Shown: positions 9,101 to 16,532, counted from the stretch's first letter. The stretch is 64,000 nucleotides of DNA from JAHBVH01 sp034432375 (GCA_034432375.1 DAOUCA010000171.1:1-64000); one strand, 5' to 3'. Notes: generated by a model from the letters alone, not told the origin. Program-made: numbers and translations.

Positions 9101-11586
9101 AAGCTGTTTTTGATATCCGCAACCGTGAAGCGATTGCCGTCAGCCTTGCGCTCGCCTTCCATAAAGACATTGTTCAGGACGTCGGCGAGATGCAGCAGAT
9201 AGTTGTCATAGTTGGCATTGCCACCAGTCACGTTGTGTGCCTGACCGATGACTACGCTACTGGCACCATGTGCCTCATCCACGCTCAGACCGGTCAACAT
9301 AAAGTCGTCGTAGTAGCTTTCAACGACGATGGTGTTGCTGGTCCAAACATCGTCGACCAGTTCGTCGGTCTGCATGGTGACTGCCCAAAGCAACTTGATG
9401 GTGTGCGCTGCCCCCCAAGTAGCTGCGTTCTGCTGATAGGGAATACGCGCGCTCAGCGCCACTGGGGCATAACCGATGGGATCTTCAACCTGGGTGACGG
9501 GCACATAGAGCCAAATGGAACTGTCATGCTTGTCCAACGAAGCCGTGATGCCATACTCATCCAATGTCGCCGTGTCAAGCCACTCTTCTAGTGGGGTCGT
9601 GGCCGCGATGCTCTGCACATCAACACCGGTGGCGACAGGAAGGCTGCGCGCCGGGTTGGCCGCGTCGAAAGGAATGTTGATCTCCAACATGGGTGAGAGC
9701 AACATGTCGCCGTTACCCTTGTCAAATGTATCGTTGGTCATGCGTTTGATCTGCCCGGCATCATCGGTACCCGGCCAGTTGAGCACATTGTTGACATACC
9801 AAAGGTTGCGGGCGTCGGTGGGGCGAATCTGGAGGTCGACAACTGTATCCTGACCGGCAACCACATTGTCCAACGTCAAGCCAAACTGCCCGTCGGCAAC
9901 CGTTTCGACATTCTGCGGGGAGAGATCGGCGCTGTCCGGCACGCCGTCGCCGTCGTTGTCAAAGTCATAGACATCGGGTGCGCCGTCGCCGTCGGTGTCG
10001 CGGCAGTTGCCCGGCGTTACCGCGGGATCGATCACGCCATCGGTCTGCATGTCGTGCCGTTCGGGGCATTCAAGCAGGTCGATCATGCCATCGCCATTGC
10101 TGTCCGGGTTGCGCGGGTCCAGATACCAGATCTGGCCATTCACGGTAAAGGGCAATACTTCAGTGCGGTCGCTAATGCCGTCGTCATCGCTGTCGGCATC
10201 GTCGATCCAGGTGCCCAATTCATAGAGTTCGACGCTATCCAGCAGACCATCGTTGTCACAGTCGGTGCTCTCGGTGGGCGTCGGGCAGTCGGTTGTTGTC
10301 TGTGCGCTCTGTTGGCTTGCGGCGGCGCTGGTTGTAACGGTTGACAATGTTGCATTGGTGGGATGGTTGGTCAGCGCAACATTGTCGGTCGTGCGCTCTA
10401 GTTGGCTTTCATGGGGGTTGAATTCCTGCGCAGAGAGGTCCGCCAGTTCATTCGTCTCATTCGCTGGCGTCACCGATGCCTGGTCGGCGTGACGATCGTA
10501 AAAGGCGCTGGCCTGTTGCGTCTGCAGCAGCGGTGCCACGACCATCGCCAAAATCACGGCCACCACCAACGGCACGCGCACAAACTGGGCGCGCCGATGG
10601 GTGATGGTCAACAGCACAAAGGCCAACAGCAGGAAGAGCAAGCCCAACGTATAGCCCAATTGTTGCAGCGCGGCGCGGGAGAGCCCCAAGCTTTGGGTTA
10701 GAGCGGTGAATGCCTGGGTGGGCTGCTGCCAGATTGTCGCAACGGAGATGCCTGGCTGGGTCGCCCACCCGCTGAAATCGGTGGTGATCGCGGTTTCTAC
10801 CCACTCCTTGGCATAGCTGCGGGGCGGAAAGCGCAGATGAACGATTTGACGAACGGGGAATCCGTCACTGTTCACCCAGAGTTCGCCCTCGCCCGTCATC
10901 TCCACAAACTGCTGTGCTAACCCAAGTGTAATACCGGTGGGCAGATCGCCTTTGCGCCGCAACTCTTCTTCCAGGTTACGTCGCATAAATTCAGCATAGC
11001 GCGGCCCATCAATTTGAAAGGCGTAGCGGATCATCGCGGCCGAAAGCTGATCCGGCAGCAACGCGGAGGGGAAGAGCGTTTCTTCACTTCCTGTCCCAGC
11101 GTCGGGCGCGATCACGCGCACATTCTCGATGGCCGACAGGTAGCCCAATGGATCACCGCTCGGCGCAAAGAGATCGGTGACCTCATCAACGGTCTGCCAT
11201 TCGGCATCAGGCATCAGGCGTCCCTCTGCCACACCGTCGGCAATTCTGATCTCCATTGGCGCTTGGTTCGGCAGTTGCAATTGGAGGTGCATGGTTTCCT
11301 GTCGCGTATCCAACTGCCCTGATACCGCCATCTGCTGTGTGCGGGGCGCACGACCGACGGTATCGAGCCGTGCGACGGGGTTGATTGTCTGCGCGATATT
11401 GCTCTTATAAGTGTAGCGCCCTGCCGTGCCGGCCGCTTTCCAGATCTGCTGCAACGTCTGCGCCGGCGTTTGGGGGAGCGCCGCGGCGATGGTCGTGCGC
11501 ATGGTATAGGTGCCGGCGAGAGCCACGATACCCAGCACCATGAGCGCTAAATACAAGATGGTTGTCTGTTTGGTTCTCTGTTTCAT
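166..11586 (-). CDS. Giant secreted/surface modular protein (TSP3, five LamG, Ig-like, PKD modules; LPL-type C-terminus)
   Basis: A 3806-residue exported protein, probably a cell-surface adhesin or matrix protein; no enzymatic domain is seen. The start at 11586 is chosen because an AGAGGA ribosome site precedes it and a hydrophobic signal segment (ILYLALMVLGIVALAG) follows. ATG 11655, which overlaps the upstream stop, is the alternative. Order: a ~300-residue N-terminal domain of unknown family; two hydrophobic helices near residues 312-356, the second ending in an AxA-like site (QQASA); Asp-rich thrombospondin type 3 calcium repeats (e.g. DSDDDGISD); a helical region with hydrophobic stretches around nt 7750-8000; more TSP3 repeats near nt 6500-6950; five LamG/concanavalin-like modules (about nt 6150-5600, 5570-4900, 4470-3830, 3800-3200, 2430-1800), each with a C-P pair motif; Ig-like modules; a PKD-like module near nt 1250-900; a post-PKD GGGKI domain; and two motifs, LYLPLI and terminal IFLPLVQGSE. 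Binding partner unknown. Confidence 0.9.
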   Translation of the reverse strand: MKQRTKQTTILYLALMVLGIVALAGTYTMRTTIAAALPQTPAQTLQQIWKAAGTAGRYTYKSNIAQTINPVARLDTVGRAPRTQQMAVSGQLDTRQETMHLQLQLPNQAPMEIRIADGVAEGRLMPDAEWQTVDEVTDLFAPSGDPLGYLSAIENVRVIAPDAGTGSEETLFPSALLPDQLSAAMIRYAFQIDGPRYAEFMRRNLEEELRRKGDLPTGITLGLAQQFVEMTGEGELWVNSDGFPVRQIVHLRFPPRSYAKEWVETAITTDFSGWATQPGISVATIWQQPTQAFTALTQSLGLSRAALQQLGYTLGLLFLLLAFVLLTITHRRAQFVRVPLVVAVILAMVVAPLLQTQQASAFYDRHADQASVTPANETNELADLSAQEFNPHESQLERTTDNVALTNHPTNATLSTVTTSAAASQQSAQTTTDCPTPTESTDCDNDGLLDSVELYELGTWIDDADSDDDGISDRTEVLPFTVNGQIWYLDPRNPDSNGDGMIDLLECPERHDMQTDGVIDPAVTPGNCRDTDGDGAPDVYDFDNDGDGVPDSADLSPQNVETVADGQFGLTLDNVVAGQDTVVDLQIRPTDARNLWYVNNVLNWPGTDDAGQIKRMTNDTFDKGNGDMLLSPMLEINIPFDAANPARSLPVATGVDVQSIAATTPLEEWLDTATLDEYGITASLDKHDSSIWLYVPVTQVEDPIGYAPVALSARIPYQQNAATWGAAHTIKLLWAVTMQTDELVDDVWTSNTIVVESYYDDFMLTGLSVDEAHGASSVVIGQAHNVTGGNANYDNYLLHLADVLNNVFMEGERKADGNRFTVADIKNSLTDWGIPAGALVVDERAVNLANEVDVVATLNGEQMDQILTDVYGASPADSTVGNLLVVSESSQRSASFSDATMTNNQLQITFADPAAGVALDTVGSMVLKPYLYSQSEGWVDIDSTSYVQAVAPNWEAFYTEARLQSLNTDPLIDVETARAGALLLLTGYYQALLSGTAAQLVIDGEALGVTDLDNTRYQLTTEPALTIVSTLLAETQTFYTRSSLDNVTITTVSNETDAVANAIWALLGASSSATLDAIGSVATGSTDSATGQALLELTQYSLPIATADINYNVAMVYVSQSMSKSLTGFLRPQLQEVGVAGYTVALAGTSTLLAVSSALQYKYIFNYREFLKVSEKLAASPGKTLPKATKGVQKIKRSWKGAAVFGLVTSTAMAGVTISVALGTGSFTAGSPAFESLLADQVAGLIVSGIVAGITLVPGGQVLMGALGIIDGLIGLGCSIARASGEEINPEVDTWVCGGLTQAFTVALTYVIHDFTPLVDLENKDRLDISLATPLFTPTSGKAGIVTGNELLLSGVITSALYANTPNWMGYIYNWQLDDSYLDNTTFDYRFQPEPKDVSLDRGGTTWNATPGRKSSYGLDGVPDGERFYQTFNPSTSITLKGPGINQSQQAYLSESFAMEAQSCWLLPNPALTPPLIPVCWLQEYEDSFHNDLGNSLVFDVFPATLNAVGAKSGFHTLAESSDNSYRLAWDQRFPVIADADNDGLLSKAVGGIDPNDSQPDSDGDGLSDYFEKSIGFDAEAADGDCDGLTDYWELLYNTNPYSADSDNDGLFDSAERLHPNRKSPYENGDSSNAVAPACVPANVESIPVVNGSYVGGWEVVYDYDANDKPLHFWVNADPTDPDSDDDGISDRKEFVYGYNPQVPSSLQVLALDTSIAPSSAAAPYVKPGDTIDYSATIQNDLRNRYARGLLQSEFPVDVVQETRVFADGGVLGPQESVEMNGSLVVDVNSSLVTSMTLRAGAVIVPESDALVHLSMSEAAGATSFRDITIPHNDDFVCVNNGCPTANGRSLTFNDTYIQGTDAALNTLGSLTIAALVDPSTYPDPDLLVFELGDFKIVADGPIIRILEGAQIVMYAVDPIYPGNIASGVYSWWDSSWTHVAFTYNAVDKTAQLYISGLLLASGTLNTAPTGSTLTMGGYGGIDDLKIYAETLDAATIRDLANAARVNVALTDDPNASNTDNVACVGSRCPTVDPNTGATFDQKTNVQVSDSALALTGDAFSFSILMAPHTRTYEFDTRPVVDNFTQTTDQYTLATHDTEQDWQGLFGQASGDKIYPSMFVSDAGRLRMVWGSSAAPCIFTSTPNLINYDGAPQFVTVTYARDTATSGTLVLYINGIEVDRGSVNSCSDVNPATNFSTWDTIQIGRPNTYGYFYFNDADFTDLRDPGDKAELCLNFDEDGDGTGRIWHDFNVQISDSNTAHIYPFTLKRIADDTEGDDLKRHWFRLHEDDGNKDDCDYGNDNENEYLYRTSLGNRNPLGIFETGFSSGVVVPDKGTLYWSLSNDFFDGDLKDFNMHAYALSPESALAFYQDRAVTLKMTMDEAPGQTRFIDSAGNYLEATCAGTSCPDSGIPGRANQALRFDGGVADDDGNDGVADYLSLSASEADLGLSERNFTIMAWVKPDVVNGVRRILAAGRTNSANGVGFGVRDGNLLFTTFGVKDYRSTASNIPAGQWSHVAVSFDANNDAHFYVNGQFIQTVAGTAPAQPNPDDAYLIGATTVAGSQARSEVFDGLIDDLRVVRSAMDKAGIQAMMDEAPLLNLHLDEDLGTTTYVNDSPNAAAGTCSGDSCPGAGDKGQMREAAVFDGDDLIDVADSDDLDLDEFTIALWVKPTQVRKGGQVLLDKSSTTINRNYAILLQSNSLKVTYSIVSGCTALKYVDSEGALLQNQWNHVVMTYDGTQARLYINGALDNSVLNVTAPCHNTAPVQIGKVFSGNLDEITIQKGALRQSEVAALYDYQSSWFDVKEQHQILVDAVAPTVALDYSLDYVAPGQVIAFAIDDPTVNGVASGIAKVQVLFNDAGSSVVYNPEFDGCWCITLPATLSGGTLNLAVGATDRVGNVANSQIFTLKIDGTAPLVTVNSTLTSGITQASEQLVIRGTVSDSQSGIVANSVSMQLSDALQQPVSAVITATVGGTKWLATQPFDSAPYGAYTVRVWGRDAAGNETDELFPGVQLDGIAPYADLPTTSQLITQTGTVLSGIVSDVPYPVNSSRLVHLHFEEAAGANAFVNGSIYAGNSSTSAERLTATCNPSTSSEQDSCPVAGVGGPFGSALQFDGTNDYLTMPYVLDPANGPFTAMAWFNVTSHPTQRNILQQMDGSGPGRSWLYVLPNGQLGTFLGGTGMQNAYVTDNTWQHAAVTYDGTTVKLYLNGKLSISRDKVMESSLGAVLIGRAKSAANFFHGAIDEVALYGRALSDSEIYNIANPLAVGIAQTQIRFSHLDGEVTPWVDATVADTSSNFTTWSYTLDDELEGPYKVDLQVTDGLGNSRIVQEAWAGVIDTVAPRVTFAYVPNADYRNAQVRCTADDEHLVETGWACPVDNSYRTVSYQDAAWYTERITDSQMIVQLTTSQEMVVVEPSPSMSACDLYGHCTTVVSEISVLETGASGAQAATVQVAAMQIDTASDEVVAAAVEANGTSVSVYSALQLVNTSIELSTVYPAYDAAIHMASWLWGDGTTSLATVDAASGAISGSHVYSAAGIYAATLNVTENGSSLVAFTVPFDVVVYDPDAGKMAGGGKIDSPASAYKLDESISGLADFNLPVDYQKNATQPKGNFRFGLPAAGMDFIATDYEWLIVYPVDTAMAKGIGTINGQMDANGNPYHFWLWATDGDTDTLRVRIWTEDESQYIWWQDAGGTVIYDNGSEMPINNGNVQVIVSKGNGRGQAAQVESVATEASVVDALSLGHQLYLPLIAGDTVVAAQAAETDHSDDDSSASELVDSEPEQVEANVAETPTVLSNQIFLPLVQGSE
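2307..2323 (-). repeat. Intragenic copy of the CTTCGACAAGCTCAG repeat
   Basis: On the minus strand this reads CCCTTCGACAAGCTCAG, inside the fifth LamG module of the giant gene. The four other modules have exactly four residues between the paired cysteines (for example C-AGTS-C-P). This copy has ten (C-NPSTSSEQDS-C-P), so the repeat appears as an in-frame gain of 18 nt. A full palindromic copy lies at 27089-27145 and another intragenic copy at 30682-30698. Confidence 0.75.
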
Positions 11587-11647
11587 TTGATTCCTCTTTC
11601 GGTTTCTGTGTAAAAATGCAACAAAATACAAGGGATCTCCTTCTGTA

Positions 11648-11860
11648 TCATTCATCGTCAGTTCGCTCCTTTTGGTAGTGAGTTTCATTTGCTAAGAAGG
11701 CAAAGAGTGCCTGCTGCGATCCAAAGCGTATGATCTCGCCTGTTTGTACCGACTGCGCCGAGGCGCGCCAGGGCCCATCAGGGGTCTCTTGCCAGAGGCG
11801 CACGAGATAGGCTGTATAAGGCAGTTGAATCTGTTTGTTGATTTCGAATGGCTTTGTCAT
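11648..11860 (-). CDS. Small conserved hypothetical protein (YLVRLWQ family)
   Basis: About 70 residues from ATG 11860; GTG/ATG-type starts upstream to 11908 would give 86. The sequence runs YLVRLWQETPDGPWRASAQ, then TGEIIRFGSQQALFAFL. I recall similar short proteins next to large secreted proteins in Chloroflexota, but no function is known to me. Its stop overlaps ATG 11655, an alternative start of the giant gene, in an ATGAATGA arrangement that suggests translational coupling. It is divergent from STAND regulator A and shares the intergenic region carrying the 22-bp repeats, so the regulator could control this pair. No membrane segment or cysteine is seen. Confidence 0.6.
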   Translation of the reverse strand: MTKPFEINKQIQLPYTAYLVRLWQETPDGPWRASAQSVQTGEIIRFGSQQALFAFLANETHYQKERTDDE

Positions 11861-11932
11861 TGCAGGGCTCGTCTTTGGATGCTGTTCTACGGTACTGCGC
11901 TTATACATTGTAGTATCTGCCCGTGTACAGTT

Positions 11933-11984
11933 CGTCGCGGGGCAAAGTCACGATCGTATCGAAGTTGGGTCGGTAGCGTATTGA
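11933..11984 (+). promoter_or_regulatory. Three direct repeats with 22-bp period upstream of STAND regulator A
   Basis: CGTCGCGG (11933-11940), CGTATCGA (11955-11962) and CGTATTGA (11977-11984) are each 22 bp apart, start to start, separated by unlike 14-bp spacers. The same arrangement recurs at 19876-19927. BTAD/SARP regulators are known to bind direct repeats on one face of the helix, with periods of 11 or 22 bp. Autoregulation, or control of the divergent small gene and giant gene, is inferred. Confidence 0.65.
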
Positions 11985-12030
11985 GATCAGAACAATTCGT
12001 GGATTATCAAAATGAAGAAAGGAAACCCGT

Positions 12031-12059
12031 TTTGTTCCACACGAGATGCGGGGTATAAT
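12031..12059 (+). promoter_or_regulatory. Promoter of STAND regulator A
   Basis: A perfect TATAAT -10 box lies at 12054-12059, with a weak TTTGTT -35 at 12031-12036 and a 17-bp spacer. The box and the preceding GAAAGG...CG.TTTG stretch are conserved at the same offset upstream of regulator B. This promoter lies downstream of the longest possible start (12012), which argues for translation from 12126. Confidence 0.7.
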
Positions 12060-12125
12060 CATGAGGTCATCGGTTGTACGGAACCTTCGGCTCGTATATC
12101 CCCCTTTGACAGCGGCGTGGTAGCC

Positions 12126-15100
12126 ATGACTCAGTTTACACTCAGCTTTCTCGGTCCGTTTGCGGTGCAAATGGACGGAACTCCAATCACCAACTTCCAC
12201 TCGGATAAGGCGCGGGCGTTGCTCGCTTATCTGGCGATAGAAGCACAAACGCATGTGCGCACCGAACTGGCTACCCTGCTCTGGCCCGAGATCGATGACG
12301 AGTATGCGCGCACGAATTTGCGTACCACGCTCTACCGCATGCGTCAGACCCTTGCGCAAGCTGCACCTGATGCCGGTGACCAATTGCTGGCCGTCACACG
12401 CACCACGATCCAGTTTGTCGGTGAGCCGAGCGCGGTGGATGTTTTGCACTTCCAGCACTTGATCAATCAACGGAAAAGGGCGGCACCTACCCTGGAACAA
12501 TTGGAGGCAGCGACCGCGCTCTATCGGGGTGAACTGTTGCTGGGTCTACATGTGGCCGATGCCGCGCCGTTTGAAGAATGGTTACTGCTCCGCCGCGAAC
12601 TGCTGCACCAGCAGGCGGTATTGACCTTGCACGCCTTGTGTACCGCCCACGAAACGGACGGCAACTACGAGCAAGCCCACACCGTTGCCGGTCGTTTGCT
12701 CGCTTTGGATCCCTATCGCGAGGATACCCATCGGCAGATCATGCGTTTATTGGCGCGTATGGGGCAGCCTGGCGAAGCGCTCCAACAGGTAGAACGGTTG
12801 CGTCGGCTGTTACATGACGAGATGGGTGTCGCCCCATCGCCAGAGACGCTAGCCCTGGCCGCGGAAATCGTCGCCGGCCGCTATGACAAAGGGACAGGGG
12901 GGCGAGGTGACGAAGGAGCGGAGAGGCAAGGTCACGAAGCGGCGCAGGAAGCGCCGGTCACCTTGTCACCCCCTCAGCTTGTCACCCCCACACTGAAACT
13001 CGACCTGCGCGACGTACCCGACCCCGGCCGCTTCGTGGGTCGTGTACGTGAACGCCAGCAGTTAGCGCAATGGCTGGTGCATGACCGCTGTTGTGTGGTG
13101 GCGATTCTGGGCATTGGCGGCATGGGGAAGACATCGTTGGCGGCCCAATGCATCCGCGAACTTGCCGATAGCAAGGGAAACCCTGGTATCAGCCTTTCGA
13201 GCAGGATGATGAGAGAATCTGGTATCAGCCTTTCGAGCAGGATGATGAGAGAATCTGATATCAGCCTTTCGAGCAGGATGATGAGAGAATCTTTTGACGC
13301 CGTTATCTGGCACTCTCTGATCAACGCGCCACTATTACGTGAACTACTGCCTGGACTGCTTCAACTACTATCCGGCCAGCAATTGGCAACTATGTCGGAG
13401 ATCCTGGATGAACAGTTGCGGCTGCTATTGAGCTACTTGCGCGAGCGGCGGGTGCTACTAGTGCTCGACAACATGGAGAGCATTCTAGATCCGCTTCAGG
13501 CCGGTGCGTATCGGCCCGGTTATGAGCCATACGGTCAGCTCATTCAGCAGATGGCAACGCTGAAGCATCAGAGCCATCTGCTGTTGACCAGCCGGGAACG
13601 GCCGCGCGGCTTTGCGCGCCTGGAACGCGATGGTTACCCGGTGCAGTCGCTACAATTGTCCGGTCTGGATGATGAGGCGGGGCGCACCCTGTTGGCGCAA
13701 CGCGGGATTGCGGCGAAAGGGGATGCCGAGTCCCATTTAATCAAACGTTATTCGGGGAACCCGTTGGCACTGAAGCTGGTCGCAGACACGGTGGATGCGA
13801 TCTTTGGCGGAGACATTGTCGAGTTTCTGGCTGAGGAGTCAATGGTTTTTGACGACGTGCGCGATGTTCTCGATCAACATTTCGGGCGACTTTCGGCGTT
13901 TGAACAAGAGATCCTCTTCTGGCTGGCCGTCGAACGTGAGGCGACACCGCTCGCCGTTCTGCGCGATAACCTCTTACATCCGCCGCCGCAACGGGTGTTT
14001 GTGGAAGCATTACGTGATCTACAGCGCCGCTCGCTGATCGAACGCCAGAGCAGCGGTTTTTTTCTGCAGAACGTGATCAATGAGTATCTAATCGACCGCA
14101 TAGTGGCTGCGGCCATTGCCGAACTTGAACAAGGTGAGCTGGATCTGCTGCATCGCCAGGCGTTGCTGAAGGCCCAGGCCAAAGAGTATGTGCGCCAAAG
14201 TCAGGCACGGCTCATCCTCCAGCCCATTGCCGATCAGCTGGCGGCTCACCTGGGGTTGACGGGGATCAAGGCTACCCTCAAACGCTTGCTGGATCAATTG
14301 CGCCAAGATGCATCCGGCCGACATACGTATGCCGGTGGCAATATCTTTAATCTGCTCATGCAACTGCCGGTTGACATCGCCGAGGTTGATTTTTCGCGGC
14401 TGAGTATCTGGCAGGCTCAACTTCAGGGCAGACTGCTCTCCGGGGTCAATTTTGCAGAAGCCGATCTGACCCATTCTACCTTTACCCATGCGTTTGGCAT
14501 GATTGAGGGCATCGCCATTAGTCCAGATGGGCAACTGCTTGCCTCCGGGGGTGATGGCGGCGATATTACCCTGTGGCAACTGAGCAACTTTCAACCGGTA
14601 ACGATCTTAAGGGGTCATTCAAATACAGTTACAGCGTTAGCCTTTAGCCCGGTAGGGGGAAAGTTGGCCAGCGTCAGTGAAGACGCCACGTTACGCATGT
14701 GGGACATCCATTCCGGGCAGGCAATTTGGACAGCCAAGCAAGGTCAACGCTTATATAGTGTGGCTTTCAGTCCCAATGGTCGCTTGATCGCCACTGGCGG
14801 CCAAGATCCCGTTATCTACTTGTGCGATAGTGGCAGCGCAGATCTACTCTATACTTGTGAACTTGGCGCCCAACTCCTGGAAGGCATCAGAGCCGTGGCC
14901 TTTCATCCTACGGGAAACCTGTTGGCAGGCGCCACAGATCGCGGTACGATTTCCTTGTGGGATGTGTCGAACCTGGATCAATCAACCGCGCTTGTGGTTG
15001 ATGCGCGCACACAGGCCGTTCAGCACATAATTTCTGCGCTAGATGAGGAGGGCATCTTTACCCTGGCATTCAGCCCGGATGGTGCGCACCTGGCCAGTGG

Positions 15101-16430
15101 GAGTAAACGTGGGTTGGTCAAACTACGCGCGGCAGAGACGCTTGAACCGATGCAGACCCTGCAGGGCCACCACGATAGCGTGCGCATCGTCATCTGGAGT
15201 CCGGATAGCACTACCCTGTTTAGCGGTAGTTACGATCAAACTGTACGCCTGTGGGACATCAATCGCGGGCAGTGTGACGCCATCTTGTCGCACCCCGGTA
15301 TTGTTTGGTCCGCAGCCCTGGCTCCTGATGGCGCGACATTAGCAGTCTGTGGTGGCGATAGCGCGATACGGATTTGGGAGGTCAAACCAAATCGACTTGT
15401 GGAGATGGTGAAAATTTTGCAGGGGCATCGGTCGATTATACCCGCCGCAGCCTTTAGCCCGTCGGGACACTTGTTGGCGATTGGCGACTCGCTTGGCTCA
15501 ATTCGCCTATGGCAGATGGCCGAGGACGCACCCCAATCTGTTCATTCGATCCAGAGCCACGACTGGATCGAGGCCCTTGCTTTTAGTCCGGACGGTCGCT
15601 ATCTAGCCGGCACGGGCGCCACCAATGACCATGCAATCCGCCTGTGGAATGTAGCCACGGGAGAATGTGTTGCCGTTTTGGCGGGCCATACCCAGCGGGT
15701 GCGATCACTTGCGTTTGCGCCCGATGGCGCCATCTTAGCCAGCACCGGCCGCGATTTCACGATTCGTCTCTGGGATGTCCGAAATCCAAGAGACTGTAGA
15801 ACGCTTCAAGTGTTACACGGCCATGCAAATATGGTGTACAGCCTCGCCTTCAACCACGATGGCACCCAGTTGGTTAGCTCTAGCCAGGATCAGACCATCC
15901 GTTTTTGGGATATGCGGACCGGCCGGCAGATCCAGCAGGTGACCGGATTTAAGCTTAACCTGTTTGTTCAATTCAGCCCCCATGCGCACATTCTGGCCTG
16001 CAGTGCAGATTCTACTGGCACGATTCGGCTCCTAGAGACCTCGAATCTGCCGGAGGTGAAGCAGCTAAAAACCCTGTCGCACAATGCAGTTGGTGCCAAT
16101 AGTATCGCCTTTGCCCCCGATGGCCGGCAGTTGGTTAGTGGCAATACGGATCAATCCGTAACGCTGTGGGACATAAACGTAGAAACCCCAATATATCATC
16201 TTCAAGCCCACACAGCCTATATAAAATTCGTAATCTTCAGCCCTGATGGACGCCATTTTTTGAGTAGCAGCCTAGACGGTACGGCGCGGTTGTGGGATGT
16301 AAAAACGGGTGACTGTGTTCACATCTTTCACGCGGCTGTCCCCTATGAGGGCATGAATATCACCGGCGTCACCGGCATTAGCGAGGCGCAGCGGGCCGCA
16401 CTCAAGGCGTTGGGCGCGGTGGAGATGTAG
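12126..16430 (+). CDS. STAND regulator A: OmpR-like/BTAD DNA-binding, NB-ARC NTPase, 14 WD40 repeats
   Basis: A 1434-residue signalling ATPase and likely transcription factor. Residues ~1-95 form an OmpR/SARP-type winged helix starting FTLSFLGPF; ~100-245 a BTAD helical domain. An NB-ARC domain follows with P-loop ILGIGGMGKTS, Walker B RRVLLVLDNMES, sensor LLTSRERP and a GNPLAL motif. A short pentapeptide-like linker (FAEADLTHSTF) leads into fourteen WD40 repeats, enough for two seven-bladed propellers, which probably sense the trigger. In such proteins ligand binding to the propeller typically releases NTPase-driven oligomerisation. Start 12126 is set by the promoter at 12031-12059 and by matching the paralogue at 20063. 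Oddities: a triplicated 12-residue insert just after the P-loop helix, and a C-terminal tail nearly identical in DNA to the paralogue. Confidence 0.9.
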   Translation: MTQFTLSFLGPFAVQMDGTPITNFHSDKARALLAYLAIEAQTHVRTELATLLWPEIDDEYARTNLRTTLYRMRQTLAQAAPDAGDQLLAVTRTTIQFVGEPSAVDVLHFQHLINQRKRAAPTLEQLEAATALYRGELLLGLHVADAAPFEEWLLLRRELLHQQAVLTLHALCTAHETDGNYEQAHTVAGRLLALDPYREDTHRQIMRLLARMGQPGEALQQVERLRRLLHDEMGVAPSPETLALAAEIVAGRYDKGTGGRGDEGAERQGHEAAQEAPVTLSPPQLVTPTLKLDLRDVPDPGRFVGRVRERQQLAQWLVHDRCCVVAILGIGGMGKTSLAAQCIRELADSKGNPGISLSSRMMRESGISLSSRMMRESDISLSSRMMRESFDAVIWHSLINAPLLRELLPGLLQLLSGQQLATMSEILDEQLRLLLSYLRERRVLLVLDNMESILDPLQAGAYRPGYEPYGQLIQQMATLKHQSHLLLTSRERPRGFARLERDGYPVQSLQLSGLDDEAGRTLLAQRGIAAKGDAESHLIKRYSGNPLALKLVADTVDAIFGGDIVEFLAEESMVFDDVRDVLDQHFGRLSAFEQEILFWLAVEREATPLAVLRDNLLHPPPQRVFVEALRDLQRRSLIERQSSGFFLQNVINEYLIDRIVAAAIAELEQGELDLLHRQALLKAQAKEYVRQSQARLILQPIADQLAAHLGLTGIKATLKRLLDQLRQDASGRHTYAGGNIFNLLMQLPVDIAEVDFSRLSIWQAQLQGRLLSGVNFAEADLTHSTFTHAFGMIEGIAISPDGQLLASGGDGGDITLWQLSNFQPVTILRGHSNTVTALAFSPVGGKLASVSEDATLRMWDIHSGQAIWTAKQGQRLYSVAFSPNGRLIATGGQDPVIYLCDSGSADLLYTCELGAQLLEGIRAVAFHPTGNLLAGATDRGTISLWDVSNLDQSTALVVDARTQAVQHIISALDEEGIFTLAFSPDGAHLASGSKRGLVKLRAAETLEPMQTLQGHHDSVRIVIWSPDSTTLFSGSYDQTVRLWDINRGQCDAILSHPGIVWSAALAPDGATLAVCGGDSAIRIWEVKPNRLVEMVKILQGHRSIIPAAAFSPSGHLLAIGDSLGSIRLWQMAEDAPQSVHSIQSHDWIEALAFSPDGRYLAGTGATNDHAIRLWNVATGECVAVLAGHTQRVRSLAFAPDGAILASTGRDFTIRLWDVRNPRDCRTLQVLHGHANMVYSLAFNHDGTQLVSSSQDQTIRFWDMRTGRQIQQVTGFKLNLFVQFSPHAHILACSADSTGTIRLLETSNLPEVKQLKTLSHNAVGANSIAFAPDGRQLVSGNTDQSVTLWDINVETPIYHLQAHTAYIKFVIFSPDGRHFLSSSLDGTARLWDVKTGDCVHIFHAAVPYEGMNITGVTGISEAQRAALKALGAVEM
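13185..13292 (+). repeat. In-frame 36-bp unit, three tandem copies inside the NB-ARC domain
   Basis: Units at 13185-13220, 13221-13256 and 13257-13292; the first two are identical and the third differs by one base. Each encodes (G/D)ISLSSRMMRES. The paralogue lacks the insert: its sequence passes directly from the helix after the P-loop to SFDAVFWRSL. The reading frame is kept. Confidence 0.95.
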
Positions 16431-16464
16431 CATGCGCGTACGGAGCGGCGGAAGTGAGTACGTC

Positions 16465-16503
16465 AGTGGGTCAGTAAGTCAGTGACTGTCTTACTGACCC
16501 ACT
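16465..16503. terminator. Hairpin between convergent genes
   Basis: Perfect 14-bp arms AGTGGGTCAGTAAG (16465-16478) and its complement (16490-16503) surround an 11-nt loop. It sits between the convergent ends of STAND regulator A (16430) and the RTX protein (16533), as expected for a two-way transcript end, although no T-tract follows. Confidence 0.55.
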
Positions 16504-16532
16504 ACTCTTCTGTTGGTTCAAACTGCCGACTA

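Noticed and set aside
600..10700. Many plus-strand open frames opposite the giant gene
   Set aside because: They are antisense shadows of a GC-rich coding sequence without ribosome sites or known motifs.
12012..12125. N-terminal extension of STAND regulator A
   Set aside because: It would start upstream of the TATAAT box at 12054-12059 and has no counterpart in the paralogue.
13185..13292. CRISPR-like array (three 36-bp repeats)
   Set aside because: Units are directly adjacent without spacers and stay in frame inside a conserved NTPase domain.
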